Positions 8,506-18,950 are shown, counted from the first letter of the stretch. The stretch: 64,000 nucleotides of DNA from Haematobacter massiliensis (GCF_000740795.1 NZ_JGYG01000004.1:124001-188000), one strand, 5' to 3'. The notes: generated by a model from the sequence alone, not told the origin. Translations and numbers: made by a program.

Positions 8506-9339
8506 TTATCTCAATCCGGCGAGGCGCATGTCGCTTTCGCAGGTGTGGGCGGGAAGCGGACCGTCAAGACCTTCGAAGCTCGCGGCGATATGCCGTTCTG
8601 CCGCCTCCGAAAGCGCCAGATAATTGCGTCGGAACACCTCCCGCACCGCCGTTCCCCGCCAGTCGGCGGGCAGCGCTGCGGCTGGAAGGCGAGGATCGCG
8701 GAGCAGGACGTTGCGGTAGAGATGCACGAGCAGCAGTCTCGCCACCAAGGACGCCTCATCGGAGAGCGCGCCCTGCAGAACATCCTCCAGGAGACCCTCG
8801 AACCTGCGCCCGATATCGACATACTGCTCCTGCAGCGCCGAAAGATCCCAGAAGGCGGCAAGCTCCTTCGGGTGATCAACCGGAGCCGCACGGAGCATTA
8901 CCGCGCCAGGCGGCGGCGGCTGATCCCGGTCGGGCCGGAGATAGACCGACCCGCCCATATGACCCAGCCGGAGCCGCTTCGCCTCTGCCTCGGTGAGATC
9001 GGGGGCATGCAGAATCTGCCACCCGCGTGGAGGCTCTTCGGTCGAATAGAGCAGCCGCGCAGCATGGCCGAACTCGGTCTGAGCCGATGCGTCCAGACGA
9101 TAATAGCTCCGCCGACCGGCTCTCTCACCCGCAAGCTGCCGGGCCGCCACCAGACGGGAAACTGCTGTCCGCACGAGGGATTCGTTGATGCCGACGCGCG
9201 CGCAGATATCTATCAGCGTACCCGTCCAGAGTACGCCGCCGCGCGGCACCACCACATCGCCGTAAATCGTGACGATGAAGGGAGCAGAGCGAAGCTCCAC
9301 CCCCGCCAGCAAGCGTGCTATCGCCTCGTCGCCCTTCAT
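8506..9339 (-). CDS. paaX: PaaX-family transcriptional repressor
   Basis: 277-residue PaaX-type repressor; in other bacteria the inducer is phenylacetyl-CoA. The N-terminal winged helix (SAPFIVTIYGDVVVPRGG, then GINESLVRTAVSRLVAARQL) and middle PaaX domain (YLRPDRDQPPPPGAV) are visible, and DWRGTAVREVFRRNYLALSE is the C-terminal signature. ATG at 9339 is chosen; a TTG 27 bases upstream also keeps the frame. It points the same way as paaA and ends 182 bases before it. Confidence 0.93.
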   Translation of the reverse strand: MKGDEAIARLLAGVELRSAPFIVTIYGDVVVPRGGVLWTGTLIDICARVGINESLVRTAVSRLVAARQLAGERAGRRSYYRLDASAQTEFGHAARLLYSTEEPPRGWQILHAPDLTEAEAKRLRLGHMGGSVYLRPDRDQPPPPGAVMLRAAPVDHPKELAAFWDLSALQEQYVDIGRRFEGLLEDVLQGALSDEASLVARLLLVHLYRNVLLRDPRLPAAALPADWRGTAVREVFRRNYLALSEAAERHIAASFEGLDGPLPAHTCESDMRLAGLR

Positions 9340-9492
9340 GGCCCTCACCCTCCGCTCCGTCTTCAACCCCTAGCGGAGAGAGCAAATTCTCCGCAAGAGC
9401 GGGTTTGGCTGCCTTGTGAGTGTCGCAAGGCGAGGGTTCCCGCGAGATTCACCCAAAGGCACGGTGGGTGAAGCGGGATTTCCGATCCGGGC

Positions 9493-9518
9493 GATGCAAA
9501 AATGTGCAACCTTGCATC
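9493..9518. promoter_or_regulatory. inverted repeat upstream of polyamine-type ABC operon
   Basis: Perfect 7-bp arms GATGCAA and TTGCATC, 12 bases apart, with a third TGCAA between them, in the 300-bp gap between paaX and the rightward ABC operon. A second stem (GCGGAGA / TCTCCGC, 9373-9394) lies nearer paaX. Operator roles are inferred only from symmetry and position. Confidence 0.35.
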
Positions 9519-9647
9519 AGAGGCGGGGCGACTCCGCTTCTGCGGGCCATGGGGGCTTGCCAGCCAACAGGCCCGGACCGGAAGATCAGAATATGCGCCG
9601 AAACAATGGCCGGATGCGAAAGGCAGGGACGTGTGACGGAAACGAGC

Positions 9648-10697
9648 ATGATCGCCATCCGGCGGGTCAGCAAGGCATTCGGGCGGGGCGAGACGAGTGT
9701 CCGTGCGCTGGACGATGTATCCCTGGAAATCGCGCGGGGAGAGTTCTTCACATTGCTTGGCCCGTCCGGCTGCGGCAAAACCACTCTTCTGCGCATGATT
9801 GCAGGGTTCGAGATGCCGACGGAGGGCGAAATCTTCCTCGACGGCGCGGCGATCAGCCATCTGCCGCCGAACCGCAGGCCGGTGAACACCGTCTTTCAGA
9901 GCTATGCGCTTTTCCCCCATCTCACGGTGGCGGAGAACATCGCCTTCGGGCTGAAGATGCTGGGTCGGTCGCGGGCGGAGCAGCAGCAGCGGACGGAGCG
10001 GATGCTGTCGCTTGTCCGGCTTGAACCGCTCGCCGGACGGCGGACGAGCCAGCTCTCGGGCGGGCAGCAGCAGAGGGTTGCACTGGCCCGCGCGCTTGCT
10101 CCCGAGCCCAAGGTGCTTTTGCTGGACGAACCGCTTTCGGCGCTGGATCTGCAGCTGCGAAAGGAGATGCAGGTCGAGCTGAAACGCCTCCAGGCAGAAA
10201 CCGGGATCACCTTCGTTTTCGTCACGCATGATCAGGAGGAGGCGTTGACCATGTCCGACCGTATCGGGGTGATGAGCGCCGGGCGGCTGCAGCAGATCGG
10301 CACCCCGCGAGAGGTCTATACCCGCCCCGCAAACCGCTTCGTCGCCGCCTTCATCGGAGAGACCAACCTTCTGCGCGGAATGGCCACGGGCGAGGGCGTC
10401 CGGCTGCCGGGCGGCTTTGTGCTCCCTGTCGGAGAGGCTGCTCAAGGGGAGGTCACGCTCACCATCCGCCCGGAGCATATCCGGCTCGTCGCAGCGGAGG
10501 AGCAGGGCGCGATCCCAGCAGAGGTCAAGAACGCGATCTATTTCGGCACCGATACGCATTACCACCTCGCTCTCGCAGACGGCACACCGCTCATCGCACG
10601 CGCCCAATCGGCGGTCGATGGCGTGGCCTCGCTCTCGGAGGGTCAGCGCGTCGGTCTCCGGTTCGCGCCGGGTGCGGCCCATGTGCTGGAGGATTGA
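9648..10697 (+). CDS. ABC transporter ATPase, spermidine/putrescine (PotA) type
   Basis: 349-residue ATPase that powers the importer encoded by the next three genes. Walker [10 protein letters not shown] (about residues 38-46), Q-loop [10 protein letters not shown], signature [15 protein letters not shown] and Walker [13 protein letters not shown] are intact, followed by the H-loop [15 protein letters not shown]-terminal TOBE domain (about 270-349) shows [16 protein letters not shown] 9648 is used; an in-frame GTG at 9633 with AGGCAGGGA just upstream is an alternative. It is separated by 3 bases from the first permease. Confidence 0.92.
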   Translation: MIAIRRVSKAFGRGETSVRALDDVSLEIARGEFFTLLGPSGCGKTTLLRMIAGFEMPTEGEIFLDGAAISHLPPNRRPVNTVFQSYALFPHLTVAENIAFGLKMLGRSRAEQQQRTERMLSLVRLEPLAGRRTSQLSGGQQQRVALARALAPEPKVLLLDEPLSALDLQLRKEMQVELKRLQAETGITFVFVTHDQEEALTMSDRIGVMSAGRLQQIGTPREVYTRPANRFVAAFIGETNLLRGMATGEGVRLPGGFVLPVGEAAQGEVTLTIRPEHIRLVAAEEQGAIPAEVKNAIYFGTDTHYHLALADGTPLIARAQSAVDGVASLSEGQRVGLRFAPGAAHVLED

Positions 10698-10700
10698 CGA

Positions 10701-11609
10701 ATGACGGGGGAGAGGGAGATGGAGCGGCGCTCCGCGCGGAACGGATGGCTGCTCTCCATGCCGGCCCTCGTCGTGCTGCTCTTCGCGGCGGTGGGGCCGT
10801 TGTTCATCCTGCTGGTCTATTCCTTCCTTACGCGGAACGATGCGGGGACGGTCACCTGGGCCTTCTCGACGGATGGTTGGGTATCGGTGCTTTTCACCTA
10901 TGATATCTTCGACGAGGCCTACCGGCTGGCGGATGCGCATCTGGCGATCCTTTGGCGTTCGGTATGGCTGTCCCTGATGACGACGTTCATCACCTTCGTC
11001 CTCGGTTTTCCCACGGCATGGTTCATCGCGACCCGGCCACCGCAGGCCCGCGCGCTGTGGCTGTTTCTCATCACCATACCCTTCTGGACAAACATCCTGA
11101 TCCGCACCTTCGCCATCAACGAGATCATCCGCAACGAAGGGGTACTGAACACCGTGCTGCTCCGGCTCGGCCTGATCGAGGCGCCCCTGCAGATCATCTA
11201 TACCGACCTCGCCGTGCTGATCGGGATGGCCTATGTCTATCTTCCGCTGATGGTCCTGCCCCTTTATGCCGCGATAGACCGGTTCGACATGCGGCTCATG
11301 GAGGCGGGCTACGACCTCTATGCCAGTCGCTGGCGCGCCCTGAGAAGCATCGTCCTGCCCATCGTCCGGCCAGGCATCATCGCCGGGTCCATTCTGGTCT
11401 TCGTGCCATCGCTCGGGGCCTATGTCACGCCGAGGGTTCTGGGGGGCGGACGCAACATGATGATCGGCAACTTCATAGAACTTCAGTTTCTTCAGGGAAG
11501 GAACTGGCCGCTGGGGGCGGCGCTGTCGATGACGCTGCTTCTTATCGTGGCGCTGGCGCTCATGGCCTATATCCGCGCGACAGGGCAGGGAAGGGGTCCG
11601 CATGGCTGA
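10701..11609 (+). CDS. ABC permease, PotB type
   Basis: 302-residue inner-membrane permease with about six predicted hydrophobic segments, starting with LSMPALVVLLFAAVGPLFI and ending with AALSMTLLLIVALALMAYI. The EAA-type loop for ATPase contact is seen in MEAGYDLYASRWRALRSIVLP, typical of spermidine/putrescine permeases. ATG at 10701 follows a GGAGG site; the stop overlaps the next permease by 8 bases. Confidence 0.9.
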   Translation: MTGEREMERRSARNGWLLSMPALVVLLFAAVGPLFILLVYSFLTRNDAGTVTWAFSTDGWVSVLFTYDIFDEAYRLADAHLAILWRSVWLSLMTTFITFVLGFPTAWFIATRPPQARALWLFLITIPFWTNILIRTFAINEIIRNEGVLNTVLLRLGLIEAPLQIIYTDLAVLIGMAYVYLPLMVLPLYAAIDRFDMRLMEAGYDLYASRWRALRSIVLPIVRPGIIAGSILVFVPSLGAYVTPRVLGGGRNMMIGNFIELQFLQGRNWPLGAALSMTLLLIVALALMAYIRATGQGRGPHG

Positions 11610-12405
11610 CAGCCATTTCGACGCTACACGGCTGCCTGGCTTTGCGACCGTGGCCGTGGCGGCCTTCCTGCTGCTTTACCTGCCCATCGTTACCCTGGTG
11701 ATCTATTCCTTCAACGCCTCGCAATCGGTGGCGCTGTGGGGCGGGTTCTCGCTTTCGTGGTATAGCCATGCATGGGGGAACGAGGCAGTGAAGGCGGCGG
11801 CGCTGCGGTCGCTTATCATCGCGAGCTTCGCCGCCGTCTTTTCCACCCTTCTCGCCACGATGGCCGCCCTCGGGACAACCCGACGCCGCGCCTTCCGGGG
11901 GGAGACACTGATCTACATGACGATCAATCAGCCCCTCATGGTTCCGGAGATTGTCACGGCAGTGGCGCTGATGATCTTCTTCGGCATCCTGAAGTTCTGG
12001 ACGGGCTACCAGGGGCTGGGCTGGCTGATCGCCGCCCATACGGCCTTCTGCATCCCCTTTGCCTACCTGCCGATACGCGCGCGTCTCGAAGGGATGGACC
12101 TGTCGCTGGAGACAGCGGCGGCCGATCTCTATGCGACGCCGTGGCAGACATTCCGCTGGGTGACATTGCCGAACCTCGCCCCGGGCATTCTCGCTGGCGC
12201 CATGCTGGCCTTCGTCATTTCGCTCGATGACGTCGTCATTACCGAGTTCGTGAAATCGGGCGGTCAGGATACACTGCCAACCTACATGCTTGGCCAGATG
12301 CGCCGCGCCTTTACACCGGAGGTGAACGCCATATCGACCCTGCTGCTCGCCCTTACCATTGTGCTGCTGACGGCCTTCTTTCTGCTTACACCCAAGAAAA
12401 AATAA
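11602..12405 (+). CDS. ABC permease, PotC type
   Basis: 267-residue second permease of the importer. Hydrophobic segments begin at AVAAFLLLYLPIVTLVIYSF. The family phrase SFNASQSVALWGGFSLSWY is typical of PotC, and the EAA loop reads AAADLYATPWQTFRWVTLP. The start overlaps PotB by 8 bases. The gene ends 22 bases before the binding-protein gene. Confidence 0.9.
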   Translation: MADSHFDATRLPGFATVAVAAFLLLYLPIVTLVIYSFNASQSVALWGGFSLSWYSHAWGNEAVKAAALRSLIIASFAAVFSTLLATMAALGTTRRRAFRGETLIYMTINQPLMVPEIVTAVALMIFFGILKFWTGYQGLGWLIAAHTAFCIPFAYLPIRARLEGMDLSLETAAADLYATPWQTFRWVTLPNLAPGILAGAMLAFVISLDDVVITEFVKSGGQDTLPTYMLGQMRRAFTPEVNAISTLLLALTIVLLTAFFLLTPKKK

Positions 12406-12427
12406 TCGACATCGACGGGAGATCACC

Positions 12428-13456
12428 ATGAAAACCTTGCTCGCCTCTGCGGCCTTGCTCTGCGCGCTCTCGACAACAGGTTACGCGGCGGGTCAGCTGC
12501 AGCTCTACAACTGGGGCAACTACACCAGCCCGGAATTGCTCAAGAAATTCGAGGATGAGACCGGCATCAAGGTGACGGTCACCGATTACGATTCCAACGA
12601 TGTGGCGATTGCCAAGGTTGGGGCCGGCGGCTCCGGCTTCGATCTGGTGGTGCCTTCCGCCAACTACGTCCGCTTCTGGGTGGATCGCGGGTTGATCCAG
12701 GAACTTGATCACTCACGGCTGGCGAATATCGGCAATATCGCGGCCGAATGGAGGGATGTCGACTGGGATCCGGGGCGCAAGTTCACCATTCCGTGGCAGT
12801 GGGGTTCTACGGGGGTTGCGGTGAATACCAGTGTCTATTCGGGCGACATCAACACTTCCGCGATCTTCCTCGACCCTCCGGCGGAACTGGTCGGCAAGGT
12901 GAACGTCGTGCCGGAGATGAGCGACGTTCTGGCCTTGGCGACGATGTACGCAGGCGGCGAACCCTGCTCGGAGGATCCGGCGATCATGAAGAAGGTGCGC
13001 GACACCGTCCTCGCTGCCAAGCCGAAATGGATCTCCATGGATTATGGCGCGACGGAGCGGCTCTCGAACGGCGACTGGGCCGCCTCAGTGAACTGGAATG
13101 GCTCCACCATGCGCGCGCGGATCAATACGGAAGGCAAGGTCCAGTACGGCTATCCAAAGGAAGGCTACCCGTTGTTCATGGATTCCGTGGCACTGCTGTC
13201 GGATGCGAAGAATGTCGATGAGGCCTACAAGTTCATCGACTTCATCATGCTGCCGGAGAATGCGGCGATGATCTCCGCCTTTGCACGCTATGCCAACGGC
13301 ATCGCCGGATCGGAGGCCTTCATGCCGGAAGACATGAAGACGGCACCCGAAGTCGTGGTGCCCGAAGCCGCCCGCGCTGCCGGACGCTTCCTGCCGGGCT
13401 GTACCGGCAAGGCGCTGGACTATCAGACGGCGATCTGGACGGAGTTGCAGAAGTAA
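12428..13456 (+). CDS. periplasmic polyamine-type binding protein (PotD/PotF family)
   Basis: 342-residue solute-binding protein with a Sec signal peptide (cleavage probably after STTGYAA, residues 15-21). The mature start QLQLYNWGNYTSPELLKKFE is characteristic of PotD/PotF polyamine binding proteins. Other family stretches are VPSANYVRFWVDRGLIQELD and IPWQWGSTGVAVN. RBS GGGAG lies 8 bases before ATG. The actual ligand could be a polyamine or another cation; the adjacent amidohydrolase hints that an amide or amidine derivative is taken up. Confidence 0.9.
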   Translation: MKTLLASAALLCALSTTGYAAGQLQLYNWGNYTSPELLKKFEDETGIKVTVTDYDSNDVAIAKVGAGGSGFDLVVPSANYVRFWVDRGLIQELDHSRLANIGNIAAEWRDVDWDPGRKFTIPWQWGSTGVAVNTSVYSGDINTSAIFLDPPAELVGKVNVVPEMSDVLALATMYAGGEPCSEDPAIMKKVRDTVLAAKPKWISMDYGATERLSNGDWAASVNWNGSTMRARINTEGKVQYGYPKEGYPLFMDSVALLSDAKNVDEAYKFIDFIMLPENAAMISAFARYANGIAGSEAFMPEDMKTAPEVVVPEAARAAGRFLPGCTGKALDYQTAIWTELQK

Positions 13457-13472
13457 CCGCCCGGACGCGCAT

Positions 13473-15158
13473 ATGAGCAGCTCTTCAAGCCCAGCGACGC
13501 CTTGCGCCGCTGCGGACCTCATCATCACCAATGCACGCGTCCTGACGATGGAGGCGGCCCGACCCCGTGCAGAGGCCGTCGCCATTGCGCAGGGTCGGAT
13601 CGTCGCGGTCGGGCGCAGTGCGGAGGTGGCGCAACTGCGGGCTCCCGAAACGGAGGTCATCGACGCAGGGGGGCGGACGCTGCTGCCGGGATTCGTGGAG
13701 AGTCACCTCCACCTTGTGCTCGGCGGGTTGGAACTTGACAGGCTCCAGCTTGGCGGGGTGCGCGGGCACGAGGCGCTCTCCGCCGCCTTTCAGCGTTATG
13801 CCGGAAAACATCCCGATGCGCCGCTGCTCATGGCGCACAGCGCGACCTACGACATTCTCGATCACCCTGTCAGCCGGCACGATCTGGACAGGGTGATCGC
13901 GGACCGGCCTGTGGCGATGATGGCCGCCGATCATCATACCGTCTGGGCGAACACCGCCGCTCTGGAGGCCGCGGGCCTGCTTCACGGTGCCGAGACACCC
14001 CCCGGGCATGTGATCGTCATGGGGCCGGACGGTATGGCGACGGGAGAGTTGCGGGAGTTCGAGGCTTTCGGCCGGGTGCTCGATCTGGACGGCACGGGGC
14101 ATCTGCAACTCGGCATAGCCACGGGGGAGGAACCGGAGCCGTGGCCAGATGCCGCGCGGCGGGCCGAGGACAAGCGGATCATTGCAGCCGGCCTTGCCCA
14201 CTGTGCGCGCCATGGGATCACCACAATGGTGAACATGGACGGCAACCGCTACACCCTTGCCCTGCTCCGCGAGATGGAGGGGGAGGGGCGTCTTACCGCG
14301 CGCGTCGTGGTGCCTTTCCACTTCAAGCCGCACATGGCCCTCTCCGCGCTCGACCGCGCCAGCGCCATGGCTGCCGATTTCCGCGGCGAGTGGGTCCGCT
14401 CGGGGTTCGTCAAGCTGTTCATGGATGGCGTTCTGGAAAGCCGGACCGCCTCCCTGCTTCAGGATTACCCCGATCATCCCGGCGAGCGGGGGGAGTCGCT
14501 CTTCAGCGCGGAGCGCTTTGCGGAAATCTGCACGGATATCGACCGCAGGGGACTTCAGATCGCGGTTCATGCCATCGGTGACGCTGCCGTTCGGCGCACG
14601 ATCGACGGGTATGAAGCCGCCCGGCGGGCGAACGGTGGCCGCGACAGCCGCCATCGCATCGAGCATATCGAACTGATCGATCCTGCCGATGTGCCGCGGC
14701 TTGCCGCCAACGGGATCACCGCGAGCCTCCAGCCATCCCATCCTCCGGGGGCGATGGATTTTCCGCTGACCACGATGGAGGCGGTGCTGCCCGCGGCGCT
14801 TTGGCAGAACGCCTACCTCTGCCGTACATTGGCAGAGACAGGCACGCCTTTGGCCTTCGGCTCCGATTGGCCGGTCGCCGATGTCGATGTGCTTCGCAGT
14901 CTTTGCGCCCAGGGGTTGCGGTCACCCTATCCCGGCGGGGTCGATGAACGTGTGCCGCTGATGGATGCCCTCCACGCCTACACGGCAGGCGGCGCCTCGG
15001 CGGCGCATCTCGATCACCTGACGGGACGGCTCTCGCCCGGCCTTGCCGCTGATATGGTTTTGCTGGACAGCGATATCGAAGCGCTGGCGCCGGAGACATA
15101 TCCCAGCGCGGGTATCCGGCTTACGATCGCGGGGGGCAGGATCGTCTACAGGGCGTGA
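13473..15158 (+). CDS. YtcJ-like metal-dependent amidohydrolase
   Basis: 561-residue amidohydrolase-superfamily enzyme (amidohydrolase 3/YtcJ group) that hydrolyses amide-type bonds with a bound metal. The metal motif is FVESHLHL (about residues 71-78), with a later histidine in QIAVHAIGDAAV, HRIEHIELI, and the metal Asp in FGSDWPVADVDVL. The C-terminal beta-sandwich ends TIAGGRIVYRA. No signal peptide is evident. It starts 16 bases after the polyamine-type binding protein and is most likely the last gene of that operon, acting on the imported compound or a product of it. Substrate not predictable from sequence. Confidence 0.85.
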   Translation: MSSSSSPATPCAAADLIITNARVLTMEAARPRAEAVAIAQGRIVAVGRSAEVAQLRAPETEVIDAGGRTLLPGFVESHLHLVLGGLELDRLQLGGVRGHEALSAAFQRYAGKHPDAPLLMAHSATYDILDHPVSRHDLDRVIADRPVAMMAADHHTVWANTAALEAAGLLHGAETPPGHVIVMGPDGMATGELREFEAFGRVLDLDGTGHLQLGIATGEEPEPWPDAARRAEDKRIIAAGLAHCARHGITTMVNMDGNRYTLALLREMEGEGRLTARVVVPFHFKPHMALSALDRASAMAADFRGEWVRSGFVKLFMDGVLESRTASLLQDYPDHPGERGESLFSAERFAEICTDIDRRGLQIAVHAIGDAAVRRTIDGYEAARRANGGRDSRHRIEHIELIDPADVPRLAANGITASLQPSHPPGAMDFPLTTMEAVLPAALWQNAYLCRTLAETGTPLAFGSDWPVADVDVLRSLCAQGLRSPYPGGVDERVPLMDALHAYTAGGASAAHLDHLTGRLSPGLAADMVLLDSDIEALAPETYPSAGIRLTIAGGRIVYRA

Positions 15159-15373
15159 TTGTTCGCCTGCGCATTGGAAAGGGCATTGGCTTGGCGATGC
15201 AGAACTCCCTGAACGCCTCCATACAAGGTGGCCTCACGATGATCAGCCCGATGGACTGAGGGGTGAATGGCGTCTTCACCGATTATACCGATTTCGGTCG
15301 CTGTGGTGGACAACCTTGCGCCGGCTCCGGTTTCCGCGGCGCGGCTCCTGTTCGCTGCCGTCCGGTACGGGCT

Positions 15374-15401
15374 TGCCATCTTGCAGTGCGGCAAGATGGC
15401 A
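15374..15401. terminator. perfect 11-bp stem-loop between convergent genes
   Basis: TGCCATCTTGC and GCAAGATGGCA flank a 6-base loop, 40 bases beyond the matB stop and in the gap between two converging genes. No U-run follows on either strand, so it may be a transcript-end stabiliser rather than a classical intrinsic terminator. The remainder of the 280-bp gap shows nothing recognisable. Confidence 0.4.
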
Positions 15402-15440
15402 TGACCTGCGGGGCGCCCCCGTCGTCGCCCGCAAACCGTC

Positions 15441-16961
15441 TCAGGCAATTGTTGCCGTGGCAAACAGTGTCTTGAACTGGTCCCGCAGCAGGTTCTTCTG
15501 CACCTTGCCCATGGTATTCCTCGGAAGCTCTGTCAGAAGGGCTATGTGCTTGGGCTGCTTGAAGCGGGCAAGACTTTGGCCCATTGCCGCCGTGATCGCG
15601 GCGACATCCGGGTCTTCGCCCGCCGAGGGCACCAGCACCGCAATGACGGCCTCGCCAAAGTCGGGATGCGGCACACCGATGACGGCGCTTTCCAGCACTC
15701 CCGGCTGTTCGTCCAGGATCAATTCGATCTCTTTCGGATAGACGTTGTATCCGCCGGTAATGATCAGATCCTTCTGCCGCCCCACGATGGTGACATAGCC
15801 TTCTTCGTCGATAACGCCGATGTCGCCGGTGATGAAGAACCCATCCTCGCGCAACTCCTCCCGCGTCTTTTCCGGCATCTCCCAATAGCCTTTGAACACG
15901 TTCGGTCCCCTGACTTCGATCATCCCCGGCTCACCGGCGAGGAGGGTCGCGCCGGTTTCCGGATAGGTGATCTTTACGTCCACGCCGGGAAGCGCAGGCC
16001 CCACCGTTCCCGCCCGTCGCTCCCCTTCGTAAGGATTGGAGGTGGTCATGTTGGTTTCCGTCATGCCGTAGCGCTCAAGGATCCGGTGACCCGTCCGGTC
16101 CTCAAACGCGCGATGCGTCTCGGCAAGCAGCGGAGCCGAGCCGGAGGTGAACAGCCTCATGTGGCCGACCAGCCCCTTCGTGAAGCGGGGATCGTCCAGG
16201 AGCCGGGTATAGAAGGTCGGCACGCCCATCATCGTCGTCGCCTGTGGCAAATGCGCGATGACCTGATCGAGCTTAAAGCCCGGAAGGAAGATCATCTTGC
16301 CGCCAGACAAAAGCGCCACATTGGTAGCCACGAAGAGCCCATGCGTATGGAAGATCGGCAACGCGTGGAGCAACACATCGTCGGACGTGAAGCGCCACGC
16401 TGCCACCAGAACCTCGGCATTGGATAGAAGATTGCGCTGCGTCAGCATCGCGCCCTTGGATCTGCCGGTCGTGCCCGAAGTATAGAGGATTGCGGCCAGA
16501 TCCTCCTCGCCCCGTTGCACGGGAGCAAACAAGGCATCCGTTGCGCGCTCGGAAAAGCTTCCCTTCCCGGCAGAATCAAGCGTCTCGAATTTCGCACCAT
16601 GGCGAGCAGCTACTTCACGCAGCGCGTCCGCCTTTTCTGGCGCTCCGATCAGGAGCGACGCGCGCGCATTACCGACAAAATAATCCACCTCATCCGCCGT
16701 ATAGGCAGTATTCAGCGGAAGGAAGACGACACCCGCCGTTACGGCGCCAAGATAGAGGGCGAGCGCTTCAGGCGTTTTATCGACCTGCACAGCCACCCTT
16801 TCACCCGGTCCAACACCAAGATCGGCTAGCACCTTTGCGGCCGAGAGCGCCATTTGCGAGAGTTCGACCCCGGTAACCTGCCGACCGGAGCCGTCGGTCA
16901 GCACCCAGTCCTCCCGGTCGGCCAGCGGAGCGACAAGCGCGTCATAAAGCGGATTGCTCAT
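15441..16961 (-). CDS. matB: malonyl-CoA synthetase
   Basis: 506-residue AMP-forming ligase making malonyl-CoA from malonate, ATP and CoA. Adenylate-forming motifs are YTSGTTGRSKGAML (about residues 163-176), ERYGMTETNMTTSNP, FITGDIG, and the catalytic-lysine tail LPRNTMGKVQKNLLRD. The run RYGMTETNM and the overall length match MatB rather than longer-chain acyl-CoA ligases. It stands alone, with no malonyl-CoA decarboxylase or malonate transporter beside it in this window. Methylmalonate may be a secondary substrate, as known for MatB. Confidence 0.92.
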   Translation of the reverse strand: MSNPLYDALVAPLADREDWVLTDGSGRQVTGVELSQMALSAAKVLADLGVGPGERVAVQVDKTPEALALYLGAVTAGVVFLPLNTAYTADEVDYFVGNARASLLIGAPEKADALREVAARHGAKFETLDSAGKGSFSERATDALFAPVQRGEEDLAAILYTSGTTGRSKGAMLTQRNLLSNAEVLVAAWRFTSDDVLLHALPIFHTHGLFVATNVALLSGGKMIFLPGFKLDQVIAHLPQATTMMGVPTFYTRLLDDPRFTKGLVGHMRLFTSGSAPLLAETHRAFEDRTGHRILERYGMTETNMTTSNPYEGERRAGTVGPALPGVDVKITYPETGATLLAGEPGMIEVRGPNVFKGYWEMPEKTREELREDGFFITGDIGVIDEEGYVTIVGRQKDLIITGGYNVYPKEIELILDEQPGVLESAVIGVPHPDFGEAVIAVLVPSAGEDPDVAAITAAMGQSLARFKQPKHIALLTELPRNTMGKVQKNLLRDQFKTLFATATIA

Positions 16962-18950
16962 TTGTGTCTTCCTGTCCTTGCACCCTGCGCGAACAGGGCT
17001 TCGACGTGGTCACGGTTCTGGCCACCACGAAGACTATATTGTCCGGGCCTGGCAAGGTCATAAAGATAGTTCACCATGCGCGCCAAGGCTTTCCAGGCCG
17101 GTCCGGCAACGTCAGGCAAGCCTGTCTTCACGCCGGCTGAACGCGTATATCCGGCGATCTTCTGCGACTATTGACGATTTACAATGGGTTTCGGAGGCGG
17201 ACCGCGAAAACCCGTAGACTCGATCTTGCAATACCTGTGGTGACAAATCGTCATGCCTTATCGTGGTGATGGCAGTCGTTTTTGCTGACGCAACGCGGAC
17301 TCCGATGGAACTTGGATCGAGGTGTTGACTGCGTTGGACTTCAAGGAAGTGAGCTCGGCTACGACAACCATGATCCCTTTGACGCGCCGGGGCGAGGAAA
17401 TGGCGACCCGTGTTGCTGGCGCCAGGATCAGCGTTGAGGACATGCGGACCTCTAAGTTAGGCTCCCGGGCGAGCATCGAGGGATATCTGTGCTCTCTGTC
17501 CAGTGAGGGCGGTGGGCGCGATATTCCTGGACGAACCGGCGATGATCGCAAAGTTACCCGACGCACTACATCTCATCAATGTTGACAGCGAAAATCAGAG
17601 TATATCCGCGACCTCCGCAATCCCCCGGTTTGCAGGAACGCCTCCATGAATTGGCTACCATCCGTGCGAGTTTCGGACTAGGGAACTCTCAAGAAGGGGC
17701 ATCTTTCCATAAGAATGCCATCTATGAAGCGGCGAGCACCCTCCCGTGATCTCACACGGACTGGAGCAGACGGCGATAGATAGACCGCTAATATGCCATC
17801 AATCCTGCAGATCTCGCTGCGTTGAGCGCTGAACCCGACGCCTTTACTCGCATATACCCTGCTTTTTGCCGTCCGCTTGTTCGGTCCCATCAAGCGGCTC
17901 CCTGTGTTGGGACTGATCTCCATCGGCCTGACGCTCCCGAAACGGCTCACAAGGTGAGCCTTTTCTTGTCGTGCGATCCATCCGCGTTCTCCCTTGTGCT
18001 TGGCTGTAAACCCTTCGCCGCTGCTGATGTTCCCGTTTGTCTCCAGTGAACGGTAATGCGCGGTACATTGCCACTGCGCAAACCAACCGGCGTGGGCAGC
18101 CGGGATCAGCACAACCGCCAGAGATAATCGTCGAAGCCACGGTCGGCTCTTCATGAGCGCGATGCACACCCGGCGCGCCGCAGATCGCTGCGGCGCCGGG
18201 CTATCCTCCCCAAGGTCAAAGGATGGGATTTTCTCGTAAGGAGTGAGCTCAGGAGATGCCCGAGAGAGATCCGCTTCATGGAGCATGGCAACCTCCGGCG
18301 CGAGGCGCTGTCCCTCATGTTTTGCCGGGCGCATGTGCTTGGGGCAGCGATTTTCTACAGCCGCGCTCCAATGGTGAAGTAGGGGAACCGACGGCTCAAG
18401 CGCACGTGCGCGGGCCTCAGCATACAGACCGAGTGCTCCAATAGGCGTCGGGAAAATGAACCGGCCTGATCAGCGCCGCAAGCTGGCCGGGAGTGCTGCG
18501 GCGACAACAGGGGTTTGCATCGCGGCCGGTCATCATCCCCGCGCCAATGACGGCACTGACCCTGCGGAGCTTTTCGTGAGAGCGCGACTGTTTCACCGCA
18601 GCCCGAACCGCGACGCCCCAGAATGCACTCATCGCAGAACCGCTCGAGGACTGGCAAAGACGCATAGAATTGGAGGTTTGGGTGTGCTTCCTTCACATGC
18701 GCTAGGTTCCGCGGCAGCCGTGGCACGAGGAGCGTGTCCTTCTGAACGCCGTCGGCGCGAAGTTCGTCCTTGTCGCGTGGGTGCTGATCCGCGACGGGAA
18801 CCCTGTGTCGGAGCCTCGTCGCCTGAGGCTTTCGCCCATCATGTCCGAGCCTGAGCGGAGGGTGAGAGGTTCTCCACCCTTTCGCGGCTGGAGTTTGGGA
18901 CTTACGGATAGGTAAGAGCCGGGAGAATCGGCGCATGACAGGAGGTTGCC
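16962..18950. other. about 2 kb without a recognisable gene
   Basis: Only short or overlapping open frames occur on both strands (for example 17678-18334 on the minus strand and 18456-18854 on the plus strand). None has a convincing ribosome site plus recognisable family motifs. No tRNA, transposase motif or long repeat was seen. The composition stays GC-rich, so this may be decayed coding sequence. I cannot assign any function. Confidence 0.5.

Noticed and set aside
9363-11603. 746-codon minus-strand frame opposite the polyamine-type ABC genes
   Set aside because: Shadow of the ATPase and permease genes, whose motifs are intact; composition is His/Arg/Gln-rich as expected for antisense of high-GC genes.
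18721-18860. Stretch reading KFVLVAWVLIRDG on the plus strand, slightly like the end of IS110 transposases
   Set aside because: Too short and no DEDD-type catalytic region or terminal repeats nearby; not enough to call an insertion sequence.
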